DNA of 64,000 bases. Source: Neptunomonas japonica DSM 18939 (GTDB taxonomy: Bacteria; Pseudomonadota; Gammaproteobacteria; Pseudomonadales; Balneatricaceae). The notes under the pieces were generated by a model. That model saw nothing but the letters and a program-made list of their open reading frames with translations. It was not told the DNA's origin and did not search any database. The translations under genes were made by a program, and so were the position numbers. This document shows positions 44,609 through 54,584 of the stretch, in pieces; the first letter of the stretch is position 1, and each line of letters starts with the position of its first letter. The stretch spans positions 1-64,000 of the forward strand of contig NZ_AUGR01000002.1 in assembly GCF_000422765.1 (NCBI RefSeq), written 5' to 3'.

Positions 44609-45604
44609 TCATGATAATACTTCTCGGTAGGCAAAGAGCCCTTGGCTCCCACCTGTGTGCAAAAACAGAATATTTTGTTTCGCAGGAAAGGCGCCTGTAC
44701 GACATTTATCAATGAGCCCTGCCATCCCCTTGCCTGTATATACAGGGTCAAGTAGCACGCCTTCTTGTTCGGCACACATCTTTACCGCCTCTATTGTTGC
44801 AGGCGTAGTGATACCATAGCCTGCGCCATAATAGCCGCCATCGGCAATCACTCGCCCATTAGCTAACGCGGGATCAAGTCCCATATGCTGGAGTGTTTTT
44901 TCCAATAGCGCTTGGACTAATAGCTGCTGTGCCTGTGTGTCACGGCTTACCGCAATACCTAGCACAGGAATATCAGCACCCGCTGCGATGAGACCAGCCA
45001 ATAACCCTGCCTGTGTTCCCGCACTACCCGATGCGAGAACGATGTGATCCACGCTAATACCCTGCTCTGCTACCTGTGCCAGTATTTCATTGGCACAGCG
45101 AACATAACCAAGACTGCCCACCTCGTTAGAGCCACCCACCGGAATAAGGTAAGGTTTTTTCCCAGCGTCAATCAGTCTAGCCATTAATTGGTCAGCAAAT
45201 GCAACGCTATCCACCCCTTCAGCTACAGCGTGAATGGTTGCGCCAAACAGCTTATCCAGTAAAATATTGCCGTTATTGTAATAGTCTTGCTTTGGTGTGC
45301 CTTCTACATCTTCAAGTACTAACTCACAAGCAAAGCCAAACTTTGCCGCTGCTGCGGCTGTCTGGCGAGCATGGTTCGACTGCAGCCCGCCGATAGTGAC
45401 TAGAGTATCCGCACCTGCATCACGTGCAGCCGCCAGTAAGTATTCCAGCTTGCGCGTTTTATTACCGCCACCCGCCAACCCTGTGCAGTCATCTCGTTTA
45501 ATAAACAAGTTGCAACCCAATGCTTGTGACAATCGAGGCATGGCTTCAAGTGGCGTTGGCCCATGGCCAATGACCATGCGAGGGTAGGTATCAAAATCGA
45601 TCAT
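44609..45604 (-). CDS. D-cysteine desulfhydrase / L-cysteate sulfo-lyase family PLP enzyme
   Basis: A 331-residue fold-type II PLP enzyme of the DcyD/CuyA/ACC deaminase family. The PLP lysine is in GGGNKTRKLEYL, the substrate loop in GGLQSNHARQTAAAAA, and the phosphate loop in ASGSAGTQAGL. DcyD breaks down D-cysteine; the relative CuyA releases sulfite from L-cysteate. The TGLAGGGNKTRKLE motif seems to me nearer to CuyA, but this is from memory. I chose the ATG at 45604, 10 bases after AGGAG, over 45613, which is only 1 base from it. Neighbours are an amino-acid transporter and metC. Confidence 0.82.
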   Translation of the reverse strand: MIDFDTYPRMVIGHGPTPLEAMPRLSQALGCNLFIKRDDCTGLAGGGNKTRKLEYLLAAARDAGADTLVTIGGLQSNHARQTAAAAAKFGFACELVLEDVEGTPKQDYYNNGNILLDKLFGATIHAVAEGVDSVAFADQLMARLIDAGKKPYLIPVGGSNEVGSLGYVRCANEILAQVAEQGISVDHIVLASGSAGTQAGLLAGLIAAGADIPVLGIAVSRDTQAQQLLVQALLEKTLQHMGLDPALANGRVIADGGYYGAGYGITTPATIEAVKMCAEQEGVLLDPVYTGKGMAGLIDKCRTGAFPAKQNILFLHTGGSQGLFAYREVLS

Positions 45605-45759
45605 GAACGGCATACTCCTAGAGCGCCTATCAAGTAAGCGCCCTTTCAATATTAGTTTTAACTATGAGGGAAGAAACACAGAAGTAGCGAACGTCCTTGT
45701 ACGAGGGCTTAAATACCCTACTGATAAGAGTAAGGATTTCGGTGTCTGTAGAGACTGTA

Positions 45760-46524
45760 TTAGTGCCCTAAAATCTGACTGAGGAACAACTGTGTACGCT
45801 CATTTTGAGGATTATCAAAGAACTCATGAGGTGTATTTTCCTCAATAATGCGGCCTTCATCCATAAAAATAACTCGATCTGCGACTTGCTTAGCAAACCC
45901 CATTTCATGCGTTACGCAAATCATCGTGGTGCCTTCTTCGGCTAACTCCACCATGACATCTAACACTTCTTTAATCATTTCAGGATCAAGCGCAGAAGTT
46001 GGCTCATCAAACAACATCACACGTGGGTTAGAACACAGCGCTCGCGCTATTGCCACACGCTGCTGCTGTCCACCAGACAATTGTCCGGGAAACTTATTCG
46101 CTTGCTGAGGAATCTTAACTCGCTCAAGATAGCTCATTGCCATCTCTTCAGCGTCTTTCTTGGGCATTTTATTCACTAAACGCGGCGCTAACGTCAAGTT
46201 GTCCAAGATAGTCATATGGGGGAATAGATTAAAATGCTGGAACACCATGGCTACTTCTTTACGCACAGCTTCCAAGTTTTTAACATTATCATCCAGTAAA
46301 ATACCGTCGATCAGGACTTCGCCTGCTTGGTATTTTTCCAAACGGTTCATACAACGAATAAGAGTCGACTTACCCGAACCCGATGGACCACAAATAATAA
46401 TCTTCTCGCCTTTTTTGACATGCAAATTAATATCTTTCAAGACATGAAATTCGCCATACCATTTATTCAAATCATTTACATGAATCAGTATATCGTCAGC
46501 AGATGTTTGGCCATTTGAACTCAT
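45760..46524 (-). CDS. aapP: Amino-acid ABC transporter ATP-binding protein (AapP/GlnQ type)
   Basis: A 254-residue ATPase of the polar amino-acid uptake group. Walker A is GPSGSGKST, followed by the Q-loop [12 protein letters not shown] typical of GlnQ/AapP, signature [15 protein letters not shown] and Walker [15 protein letters not shown]. Last of the aapJQMP set on the minus strand; the desulfhydrase-like gene follows after about 155 bp. Confidence 0.93.
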   Translation of the reverse strand: MSSNGQTSADDILIHVNDLNKWYGEFHVLKDINLHVKKGEKIIICGPSGSGKSTLIRCMNRLEKYQAGEVLIDGILLDDNVKNLEAVRKEVAMVFQHFNLFPHMTILDNLTLAPRLVNKMPKKDAEEMAMSYLERVKIPQQANKFPGQLSGGQQQRVAIARALCSNPRVMLFDEPTSALDPEMIKEVLDVMVELAEEGTTMICVTHEMGFAKQVADRVIFMDEGRIIEENTPHEFFDNPQNERTQLFLSQILGH

Positions 46525-46572
46525 AAATTATACCTATACTCAATTCTGTGGTGTTATCAAACAGAGGCGCTA

Positions 46573-47652
46573 TTAATGCTGTTCGCCTTTACGCAATTCT
46601 GTTTCAAGGTTATTCGCGTATGAAGCCATCGAATAACAAAAGACAAAGTAGATAGCCGCAACAAAGATATACACTTCGATGTAAAAAGCCCTCCATACAG
46701 GGTCTGTAATGGCTACTTTGGCCGTAGCCAGTAGATCAAACAGTCCAATAATCAAGACCAGTGAAGTATCTTTAAACATCGAAATAAAGCTATTTACCGT
46801 CGGCGGAATGACAATACGTAGTGCTTGCGGCATCACTACAACACGCATCGTTTGCCAATACGTTAACCCCATCGCTGCTGCCGCTTCGTACTGACCTTTA
46901 GGCACTGCCTGTAAACCACCTCGAAAAACTTCAGCAAGGTACGCCGACGTAAATAGGATGATACCGATTTGCGCTCTGAGCAATTTATCAATCGTTACGC
47001 CTTCGGGTAAGAATAACGGGAACATCACAGAGGCCATAAACAGCACACTGATCAACGGAACCCCACGTACCAACTCGATAAAAGCAACACACCAAACACG
47101 AATCAAGGGCAACTCAGAACGGCGCCCTAACGCGAGTAAAATACCAAGCGGGAAAGCAGCAACCGTACCAACAACCGCTAACATCAGCGTTAACGGCAGA
47201 CCACCCCATTGCGTATTTTCTACGTAACTTAAGCCGAGTACACCACCCCACATCAAAATGCCCAAGCCAATCAGGCTTGCGATCCATAACGGAAGTAGCC
47301 ACAACTTCCAGAATGACCTGAGCAAACTACAAATGATTAAACCGACAAACCACACCATTGCAAGCAGCGGCCGCCATTGCTCATCAGCGGGATATGTACC
47401 AAAAATAATAAAGCGGTATTTCTCTGAAATAACCCCCCAACAGGCACCGTCAGAGGCCGCCTTACAGGCCGAGGCATCAGCAGCAAACACGGCATTTAAA
47501 ATGCCCCAGTCCACCACACCGGCTAAAAACTTAACCACTAAATAGATACAGATGATGGAGATCACTGTATTCAGCTTATTACTGAACAAGTTTTCCTTCA
47601 TCCAATTCACGATTCCGCTCTGACTTGGCGGCTTAATAGCTATATTACTCAT
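46573..47652 (-). CDS. aapM: Amino-acid ABC transporter permease (AapM type)
   Basis: A 359-residue membrane permease with about eight hydrophobic helices. The core contains PLGILLALGRRSELPLIRVWCVAFIELVRGVPLI and the EAA loop GQYEAAAAMGLTYWQT. The N-terminal extension with extra helices, including a loop with three cysteines, is typical of AapM/BztC. GGAG lies 8 bases before the ATG, inside the end of aapQ, so it is translationally coupled (2-bp gap). Confidence 0.92.
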   Translation of the reverse strand: MSNIAIKPPSQSGIVNWMKENLFSNKLNTVISIICIYLVVKFLAGVVDWGILNAVFAADASACKAASDGACWGVISEKYRFIIFGTYPADEQWRPLLAMVWFVGLIICSLLRSFWKLWLLPLWIASLIGLGILMWGGVLGLSYVENTQWGGLPLTLMLAVVGTVAAFPLGILLALGRRSELPLIRVWCVAFIELVRGVPLISVLFMASVMFPLFLPEGVTIDKLLRAQIGIILFTSAYLAEVFRGGLQAVPKGQYEAAAAMGLTYWQTMRVVVMPQALRIVIPPTVNSFISMFKDTSLVLIIGLFDLLATAKVAITDPVWRAFYIEVYIFVAAIYFVFCYSMASYANNLETELRKGEQH

Positions 47653-47654
47653 AT

Positions 47655-48836
47655 CTATCGCTCCACCAGTGCCATCTTTTTGTTATACCAATTCATGAAT
47701 AGCGAAATCACTAGACTTATCCCTAAATAAACAGCCATGAATATGGAAATTGCTTCAATCGCCTGCCCTGTCTGGTTCATTGTGGTATTTGATAATGAAA
47801 CCAAGTCAGGATAACCAACGGCTACCGCCAAAGAGCTATTTTTGGTTAGGTTGAGGTATTGGCTGGTTAGCGGAGGAATCATTACGCGTGACGCTTGAGG
47901 TAGTACAACATGCATCAACGTTTGACTTGGCTTTAAGCCTAAGTCCGTAGAAGCTTCTTCTTGCCCTTTTGGCACTGACAGCAAGCCACTTCGAACGATG
48001 TCAGCGATATAGGTTGATGTATATAAAGTTAGGCCTATCAACAAAGAAAGAAATTCAGGAGATAGCTTAGCGCCACCTTTGAAATTAAAACCCTTAAGTA
48101 CAGGCGTACTCATTTCTGTAGGCGCACCACAAACAAGATAAGTAATGAAAACACTGACAACGACTAGTGCTAAGCCGGCCCATACATACGGAAACGTCTG
48201 CCCCGTTCTATCACGATGCGCTAATGCCCAGCGGCGTAGTAACCACACACCAACCAGTGCAATAACAAACACAACGCCCATCCAAAAATACGCAGGATGC
48301 TCCGCAGGTACCGGAAATAAAACGCCACGATTACTGAAAAACACATCGGGTAAAACTTCTAATGCACGCTTAGGACTAGGAAGGGCATTATTAATCAGTG
48401 TGTACCAAAAAATAAGTTGCAATAGCACAGGAATATTACGGAACAGATTGATATATACCGCAGCAATACGGCTCAAAATCCAGTTCTTTGACATTCGCGA
48501 CACACCCACAACGAAACCGATCAATGTGGCGAATATGATTCCCAGAAAGGAGACCTTCATTGTATTAAGAAAGCCAACCATGAGTGCTCGGCCATAGCTA
48601 TCAGCAGGCGTGAACTCAATCATATGTTCACTGATGCCGAATGATGACTCTAACGACAAAAAGCTATAACCCGTCGCAATGCCTTGATTGGCCAAGTTTT
48701 CAAAGGTGTTTGAAATAAGATACCAAGCAATAAATGCGATACCCCCAGTGACGAGTATCTGAGCAAAAACACCTCTCGCCTTCTCACTATAGATTAAACT
48801 GGATAGCCTTTTACGGCTCTTTAATGGTTCGGACAT
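47655..48836 (-). CDS. aapQ: Amino-acid ABC transporter permease (AapQ type)
   Basis: A 393-residue membrane permease partnering AapM. It has the family opening ARGVFAQILVTGG, the RNIPVLLQLIFWYTL stretch, a long internal insertion with added helices (about 165-250), and the EAA loop GQEEASTDLGLKPSQT. It follows aapJ after a terminator, so it is probably made at a lower level than the binding protein. Confidence 0.92.
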   Translation of the reverse strand: MSEPLKSRKRLSSLIYSEKARGVFAQILVTGGIAFIAWYLISNTFENLANQGIATGYSFLSLESSFGISEHMIEFTPADSYGRALMVGFLNTMKVSFLGIIFATLIGFVVGVSRMSKNWILSRIAAVYINLFRNIPVLLQLIFWYTLINNALPSPKRALEVLPDVFFSNRGVLFPVPAEHPAYFWMGVVFVIALVGVWLLRRWALAHRDRTGQTFPYVWAGLALVVVSVFITYLVCGAPTEMSTPVLKGFNFKGGAKLSPEFLSLLIGLTLYTSTYIADIVRSGLLSVPKGQEEASTDLGLKPSQTLMHVVLPQASRVMIPPLTSQYLNLTKNSSLAVAVGYPDLVSLSNTTMNQTGQAIEAISIFMAVYLGISLVISLFMNWYNKKMALVER

Positions 48837-48999
48837 TAGCCTGTCTCTCTAATTATTATCTGAGCATACTGTTTCATCATCGCTATATGATCACAATAAC
48901 AGCCTACTTACTCAACAAAACGCATTAACCGTTAACGCATTCAATAATAAGTAAAAGGGGCGAATCCATATACATCCATTTTAGAAGCCCCTTAAAAAA

Positions 49000-49018
49000 A
49001 GCCCCGATAATCGGGGCT
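49000..49018 (-). terminator. Terminator between aapJ and aapQ
   Basis: Stem AGCCCCGA/TCGGGGCT (49000-49007 with 49011-49018), 3-nt loop, then TTTTTTT on the minus strand. Partial read-through would give the usual excess of binding protein over permeases. Confidence 0.9.
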
Positions 49019-49032
49019 CTGGTCACACCGTC

Positions 49033-50052
49033 TTAACGAATCGGTGCTGGATACATCAAACCACCATCAGTCCACAACGCATTCAATCCACGCTCTAGGC
49101 CTAATTTAGCTTTAACATTACGGTCGAAACTTTCGCCGTAGTTACCTACCTGTTTAATGACGTTATATGCCCAATCATCACTAACACCAAGCGCTTTACC
49201 CATGTCGCCAGTTGTACCTAGCAGACGCTGTACACCTGGGTCTTTACTGTCTTTTTTGAAAGTATCAACGTTAGCCGATGTAATACCTTTCTCTTCAGCT
49301 TCTAACATTGCAATGTGCGTCCAACGCACGATATCTGCAAACTCTTCATCACCATGTCGAACAGCAGGGCCTAAAGGTTCTTTAGAAATGATTTCAGGTA
49401 GCACGATAAAATCATCAGGGTTCGGTGCTGTTTGACGGTAAGAAGCTAAGCCTGATGCATCCGTTGTATAAACATCACAACGACCAGAGAAGAATGTTTG
49501 TACAGCTTCTACAGCGTTTTCGATAACCACTGGCTCAAAGCTCATGCCCTGTGCACGGAAGTAATCTGCAAGGTTTAACTCTGTTGTCGTACCAGGTTCG
49601 ATACATACAGTCGCACCGTCTAATTCAGTTGCGCTGGTAATGCCAGATGCTTTTGCAACCATGAAGCCTTGGCCGTCGTAGTAGTTCACACCGGCAAAGT
49701 TAAGACCAACTTTAGTATCTCGCGATAGCGTCCAAGTTGTATTACGCGCCAGTAAATCAACTTCCTTAGACTGCAGTGCCGTAAAACGCTGAGCTGCCGT
49801 CAAGGGTGTAAAACGAGCTTTAGAAGCATCACCTAAAATAGCAGCAGCAACCGCATGACATAAATCAATATCTAAGCCTTCCCACTTACCTTCAGAAGTT
49901 GGGGCAGAAAAACCAGCCAACGCAGTATTGGCACCACATTGCACGTAACCTTTTGCCTTGATCGAATCAACAGTTTCACCTGCCATAGCAAAAGTACTCA
50001 AAGCTGCTGTTGCTGCGATGGTACCGCCAACGATCAGTTTCAATGATTTCAT
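49033..50052 (-). CDS. aapJ: Amino-acid ABC transporter substrate-binding protein (AapJ type)
   Basis: Periplasmic binding protein of 339 residues with a Sec signal peptide (about 1-23, ending TFAMA). The segments KAKGYVQCGANTALAGFS, WEGLDIDLCHAVAAAILGD and the closing GLNALWTDGGLMYPAPIR are typical of AapJ/BztA, which bind a range of polar L-amino acids. Given the downstream desulfhydrase-like enzyme and MetC, a sulfur amino acid is a candidate ligand, but the pocket cannot be read for that. An AAGAGAG ribosome site precedes the ATG. Confidence 0.92.
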   Translation of the reverse strand: MKSLKLIVGGTIAATAALSTFAMAGETVDSIKAKGYVQCGANTALAGFSAPTSEGKWEGLDIDLCHAVAAAILGDASKARFTPLTAAQRFTALQSKEVDLLARNTTWTLSRDTKVGLNFAGVNYYDGQGFMVAKASGITSATELDGATVCIEPGTTTELNLADYFRAQGMSFEPVVIENAVEAVQTFFSGRCDVYTTDASGLASYRQTAPNPDDFIVLPEIISKEPLGPAVRHGDEEFADIVRWTHIAMLEAEEKGITSANVDTFKKDSKDPGVQRLLGTTGDMGKALGVSDDWAYNVIKQVGNYGESFDRNVKAKLGLERGLNALWTDGGLMYPAPIR

Positions 50053-50515
50053 ATATTGCTCTCTTCTTTGTTTTTATTGAATAAGTGTTCAAGTACAACT
50101 TATCACTAAATAAGTAGTACGAAAACAAAATAACCTTTGAATCTAAAGGAAATTTTTTAGTTTGCATAAAAAATTTCATTTATATATCTGATAAATAATC
50201 TACGTTATCTAATTTATTGGCTTTATGTTGCAACTCGAATCGAATATCGAAAGTTTCGGTCTCATTTTCTTAACCCCGTCCTAATTCGATTTTTACTCAG
50301 TCAAGTAAAATTGTAAGCGCTATGAAGAGGGACAATGTGCCTAATTGAACGGTTAAAAACTAACCAAACGAACAAAAACTTCTATTTTATTGAAATATAG
50401 GTACGTTTATTCATTTTTACGAAATTATTCAGCACATAATAGTTTCTAGAAAAAAATCAGCGGCTCATTCTCTAATACCTACAAAAAGCTTAAGTCGCGC
50501 CATGCTGTTTTTATT
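50053..50515. promoter_or_regulatory. Intergenic region upstream of aapJ
   Basis: 463 bp, A/T-rich, without a credible gene. It should hold the aapJ promoter and the lrp 3' end. One clear element is the inverted repeat TTTTACT/AGTAAAA (50291-50297 with 50304-50310), which could be an operator or the lrp terminator. I could not place -35/-10 boxes with confidence. Confidence 0.5.
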
Positions 50516-50992
50516 TTAATCGCTAATATATTCCAGCGGCAGCTGAGTCGTCTGCTTCATTGTTTCCATTACAAAGCTGGAGCTCACATCAAACAGATCC
50601 GCTTTAATAAAACTTTTATAGAGCCGATCGTAACCCGGCATATCCGTCACCACCGCTTTTATCAAGTAATCCAAGTCGCCACTCATTCTATATACCTCTA
50701 GTACTAAAGGGATCTCTTCTATCACCTTCTTAAATTGTTCAGCCCATTGGTCATTATGCTGGTTGGTGCGAATAGATATGTAAACGGTCAGAGGTAGGTT
50801 AACCTGCTCCTGGTTCAATAAAGTGACGCGCGCACTTATAACATTGTCTTGTTCCAGTTTCTGGATTCTTCGCCAGCAAGCAGATTTAGAGATACCCACT
50901 CGCTCCGCTACATCTCCTATTGAAAGAGAAGCATCCCGCTGCAGAAGCTCCAAAATCGCTCGATCTTGTTTATCCATTTTCACCTTAACCAT
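50516..50992 (-). CDS. Lrp/AsnC family transcription regulator
   Basis: A 158-residue regulator: N-terminal helix-turn-helix (about 6-65; RAILELLQRDASLSIGDVAERVGISKSACWRRIQKLEQ) and a C-terminal RAM ligand domain (about 75-150; YRMSGDLDYLIKAVVTDMPGYDRLYKSFI). The ATG at 50992 has GGAGG 7 bases upstream. It diverges from the class V PLP enzyme gene across 185 bp and lies upstream of aapJ, so it probably senses an amino acid and controls one or both. Confidence 0.9.
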   Translation of the reverse strand: MVKVKMDKQDRAILELLQRDASLSIGDVAERVGISKSACWRRIQKLEQDNVISARVTLLNQEQVNLPLTVYISIRTNQHNDQWAEQFKKVIEEIPLVLEVYRMSGDLDYLIKAVVTDMPGYDRLYKSFIKADLFDVSSSFVMETMKQTTQLPLEYISD

Positions 50993-51177
50993 GCAACACC
51001 CTCCAACAAAAACACACGAAATTCTTATATTAATTAATTTAATGGGACGTTATTCCAATATATTGATATTTACCGAAACTTAAAACCCATTACTGTTATT
51101 TTTATAATTCAATTAGGGACATTGTTTATCAACCGTTCGCCTAAAATGTCACTTCAAACACACTAGGCAAAAATAAG

Positions 51178-52881
51178 ATGAACACACTGATAGATAAGAT
51201 TCGAGAATCTGTGATTGGCGAAAACTGCATCATAGACACGCCCTTCGGCCAACAGCCACTCATTTACGCAGACTACACAGCTTCAGGCCGCTCTTTGGGG
51301 TTTATCGAGGATTATATCCGCCAGCAAGTTCTTCCGTTCTATGCCAATACTCATACAGAAACCTCCTATACAGGGGCGCAAACCAGTGTTTTTCGGGAGG
51401 AAGCTCGTAAAGAGATCCGTAGTGCAATTAATGCAAGAGAAGAAGATCAAGTAATTTTCTGTGGATCCGGGGCCACTGCCGCCATCAATAAGCTGATCGA
51501 CATATTGAATATTCGCCTCCCCTACGACTTAGATAAGCGCTACAACTTGCAGCAGCATATACCCAAAAACCAGCGCCCTGTCGTCTTTATTGGCCCTTAT
51601 GAGCACCACTCTAACGAGCTACCTTGGCGTGAAAGTATTGCAGAATTAGTTGTTATTCCATTAACTAACGACGGCCTACTAGACTTAACCGTTCTTGAGG
51701 CTCAATTAAAAGCCTATAACAACAGGCCAATGAAAATTGGCAGTTTCTCCGCAGCGTCTAATGTGACCGGGCTTAAAACCGATGTAGAGGCTGTTGCACA
51801 ATTACTGCACAGCTACGATGCACTCTCTTTTTGGGACTATGCAGCCGCAGCTCCCTATGTCGGCATAGACATGACAGATAGCAAAAACACGTTAGGCAAC
51901 AGCAGTAAAGATGCGGTTTTTATTTCTCCTCACAAATTTATTGGAGGACCAGGTACACCAGGGGTTTTGGTTGTGAACCAACGAGTCATCAATAATCACG
52001 TACCCGCTGTTCCCGGTGGCGGCACTGTTCTCTATGTTGCTCCAGAAGATCACCGCTACATAAGCAACACGGAACGTCGTGAAGAAGGAGGGACACCAGC
52101 AATAGTAGAGTCCATTCGGGCTGGTCTAGTATTCAAGTTGCAACAGGCCATTGGCACACAAGAGATCGAACGGCGGGAGACACTGTTCGTTAAACGTGCT
52201 CTAACGCGTTGGTCAGCCTATGAAAATATAGAGATTCTGGGCAACCTGAATGCTCCCCGATTATCGATTATCTCTTTGCGGATAAAACACAATGACAAAG
52301 ATCTCCACTATGGATTTGTCGTTTCTCTACTTAACGATATTTTCGGCATTCAAGCACGCGGAGGTTGCTCGTGTGCTGGCCCTTACGGTCACAGCTTGCT
52401 CGGCATGGATATGACTTATAGCAAAGCGCTCGAAGAACAACTTCTCGAGGGTCAGATGATTCTTAGACCGGGCTGGGTTCGCCTAAACTTCAATTATTTT
52501 ATTGATGAAGAAAGCTTTAATTACATTGTTCGCGCAGTAGAGCTAATTGCACAACACGGTAGCAAGCTCTTGTCCTTTTACAACTTTGATCAATCCAGTG
52601 GTGTATGGCGCTATCAGGATATAAAAAACACTCAAAATGCTAGCTTAGCCGCTTTAGATTTTAATCATATTGACGACCATCTAAAACCGACGACTGGCCT
52701 GCCTTCAGGTACAGATTTATCGGACTACATGGCTCTAGCGGAAGAGGAAATTCGCAAAAATAACAGAGATGGTTTGCAATACGAATTGATACTTCCTGAA
52801 GCTGCCGAAAAATTGCGCTGGTTTGCATTACCACAAGAAACTCGCGCACTGGAATCAACAAATATTTCACCTGTACCTTAA
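51178..52881 (+). CDS. Class V aminotransferase-fold PLP enzyme (cysteine desulfurase-like, extended)
   Basis: A 567-residue fold-type I PLP enzyme. Visible are YADYTASGRSLGF at the N-terminus, GSGATAAINKL, the DYAAAAPYVGIDM aspartate region and the PLP lysine K253 in SPHKFIGGPGTPG. A GGCSCAGPYGH motif (cysteines 397 and 399) stands where cysteine desulfurases carry their persulfide cysteine. The last 120 residues are an extra domain I do not recognise. It is not a known biosynthetic aminotransferase. Divergent from lrp and 35 bp before a cystathionine lyase-like gene, so a role in cysteine or other sulfur amino-acid breakdown is likely. Confidence 0.75.
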   Translation: MNTLIDKIRESVIGENCIIDTPFGQQPLIYADYTASGRSLGFIEDYIRQQVLPFYANTHTETSYTGAQTSVFREEARKEIRSAINAREEDQVIFCGSGATAAINKLIDILNIRLPYDLDKRYNLQQHIPKNQRPVVFIGPYEHHSNELPWRESIAELVVIPLTNDGLLDLTVLEAQLKAYNNRPMKIGSFSAASNVTGLKTDVEAVAQLLHSYDALSFWDYAAAAPYVGIDMTDSKNTLGNSSKDAVFISPHKFIGGPGTPGVLVVNQRVINNHVPAVPGGGTVLYVAPEDHRYISNTERREEGGTPAIVESIRAGLVFKLQQAIGTQEIERRETLFVKRALTRWSAYENIEILGNLNAPRLSIISLRIKHNDKDLHYGFVVSLLNDIFGIQARGGCSCAGPYGHSLLGMDMTYSKALEEQLLEGQMILRPGWVRLNFNYFIDEESFNYIVRAVELIAQHGSKLLSFYNFDQSSGVWRYQDIKNTQNASLAALDFNHIDDHLKPTTGLPSGTDLSDYMALAEEEIRKNNRDGLQYELILPEAAEKLRWFALPQETRALESTNISPVP

Positions 52882-52916
52882 ACACAACAACTTTAAAGTA
52901 ACGCACGAGAATCAAT

Positions 52917-54080
52917 ATGACGCCAAAGACAGCTCAGTTTTCTACTAAAGTGATACATGCAAGCGAGCAAACAGACCCTGCGTACAATGCTATTATTACA
53001 CCAATAGTTACTGCAAGCTCCTTTGTAAAGCCCAACATAGATGCATCCGCTCAATTTAGTTATAGCCGCGGCGAAAACCCTACACGACATGCATTAGAAA
53101 CCTGTTTAGCATCATTGGAGGGCGGAGTGGGCGCAGTAGCTTGTGCTTCAGGCATGGCCGCCACAGCAACAGTAATGGAGCTATTACCTAAAGATGCTCA
53201 TGTGATTGTTACTGATAGTGTATATGGCGGTACATTTCGCTTATTAGAAGATTGCCGTTCTAAAACATCTGGATTTACAACTAGTTACGTTGACCTTAAT
53301 GATATAGAAGCAGTAGAGGCGTGTATTCAAGAAAATACTGCCTTGATCTGGATAGAAACACCCACTAACCCTTTATTGAAGTTGGTCGACCTACAAGCAA
53401 TTGCAAAGATTGCACACAAGCATAATATCCTAAGCTGCGTAGATAACACCTTCTCATCACCATGGAACCAACAACCACTACAGCACGGTATTGATTTAGT
53501 CATGCACTCCACCAGCAAATATATCGGAGGCCATTCAGACTTAATTGGTGGGGCTGTTGTTGCCTCTAGCGAAGAGCTGTTTAGACAATTGCAATTTGTA
53601 TCAATGGCGGTTGGCGCCATTCAAGGCCCGTTCGATAGCTACCTAGCATTACGTGGGTTAAAAACACTCGATCTACGCATGCAGCGCCAAAGTGATAACG
53701 CTCTCGTCATAGCACGCCATCTTGAGAAGCATAAAGGTATTGAAACAGTCTTCTATCCAGGCTTAGAAAGCCACCCTCAGCATAAACTATGCCTTCGCCA
53801 AATGGTAAGTGGCGGTGCTGTAATAGCAATACGTTTGGTCGGTGGCCTGGAAGAAACAAAGAGGTTTATTGCACGCTTACATTACTTTGTTTTGGCAGAT
53901 TCTTTAGGGGGTGTCGAAAGTATGATCAATCATTCTTACAGCATGTCCCATGGAGGAATGCCGGTAGAAGATAAAGCTCTAGCAGGTATTACAGAAAACT
54001 TATTACGCTTATCTGTAGGCGCAGAATCTGTTGAGGATTTATTAAAAGAGCTAGATTACGCGCTTGCAGAAACCGCCTAA
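52917..54080 (+). CDS. Cys/Met metabolism PLP enzyme (cystathionine gamma-synthase/lyase type)
   Basis: A 387-residue gamma-family PLP enzyme. It shows the opening STKVIHASEQTDPAYNAIITPI, YSRGENPTRHALE, CASGMAA, the aspartate in VDNTFSSPW and PLP lysine K201 in HSTSKYIGGHSD. Sequence alone does not separate gamma-synthase, gamma-lyase (MccB) and methionine gamma-lyase. Next to a class V enzyme and an Lrp regulator, a catabolic lyase seems more likely than methionine synthesis. Distinct from the MetC at 43359. Confidence 0.85.
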   Translation: MTPKTAQFSTKVIHASEQTDPAYNAIITPIVTASSFVKPNIDASAQFSYSRGENPTRHALETCLASLEGGVGAVACASGMAATATVMELLPKDAHVIVTDSVYGGTFRLLEDCRSKTSGFTTSYVDLNDIEAVEACIQENTALIWIETPTNPLLKLVDLQAIAKIAHKHNILSCVDNTFSSPWNQQPLQHGIDLVMHSTSKYIGGHSDLIGGAVVASSEELFRQLQFVSMAVGAIQGPFDSYLALRGLKTLDLRMQRQSDNALVIARHLEKHKGIETVFYPGLESHPQHKLCLRQMVSGGAVIAIRLVGGLEETKRFIARLHYFVLADSLGGVESMINHSYSMSHGGMPVEDKALAGITENLLRLSVGAESVEDLLKELDYALAETA

Positions 54081-54554
54081 ATTAGGTGCGGTTACTCCAA
54101 AAATTTATCATATTTATATGCCTCATTTAGGGGCATATAAACCACAACTTAAAATTAGCGACACTTGCGATAGTGTTATCAATTTTTGAGTCGGTAACCG
54201 TATAACCCAATGCTTTATAACCTTTGCCACACCCCTGAAAAATATACTGCAAGATAAGCAGCTAGTTGTTCTAAATACGAGAAAATAATAGCGTTTATCG
54301 GCAACTACCCAAACTGAAAATATGCTCTCCTCTCCCCCGTCACTACGACTGGGCTCACAGTTATTTTTCAACACCATTAATTGCTTTCATACAGGCATTT
54401 TAACCTGAAAATTAACACTTGGTGTAAGCCTGCTACCGGCAGATATCTGTCATTTATCAGCATCTCTACAAGTGACACTGAATAACCAGAGATAATTCAA
54501 ATACACCTTTTAAGCTTCAGTCATTTCATCATCAGAAATCACAAAAATCCATTA

Positions 54555-54571
54555 TGGAACCTAAAATACCA
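54555..54571 (+). promoter_or_regulatory. Candidate IclR operator O1
   Basis: TGGAACCTAAAATACCA, an imperfect palindrome (TGGAA/TACCA arms), ends 13 bp before the -35 box. It matches operator O2 in 15 of 17 positions when that is read on the other strand. IclR-family sites often have GGAA/TTCC arms. Confidence 0.6.
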
Positions 54572-54584
54572 ATATAGAAATATA

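Noticed and set aside
54123-54377. Minus-strand open frame of 84 codons in the long intergenic region
   Set aside because: It starts without a ribosome site, includes half of a hairpin and has a composition unlike the neighbours; no family recognised.
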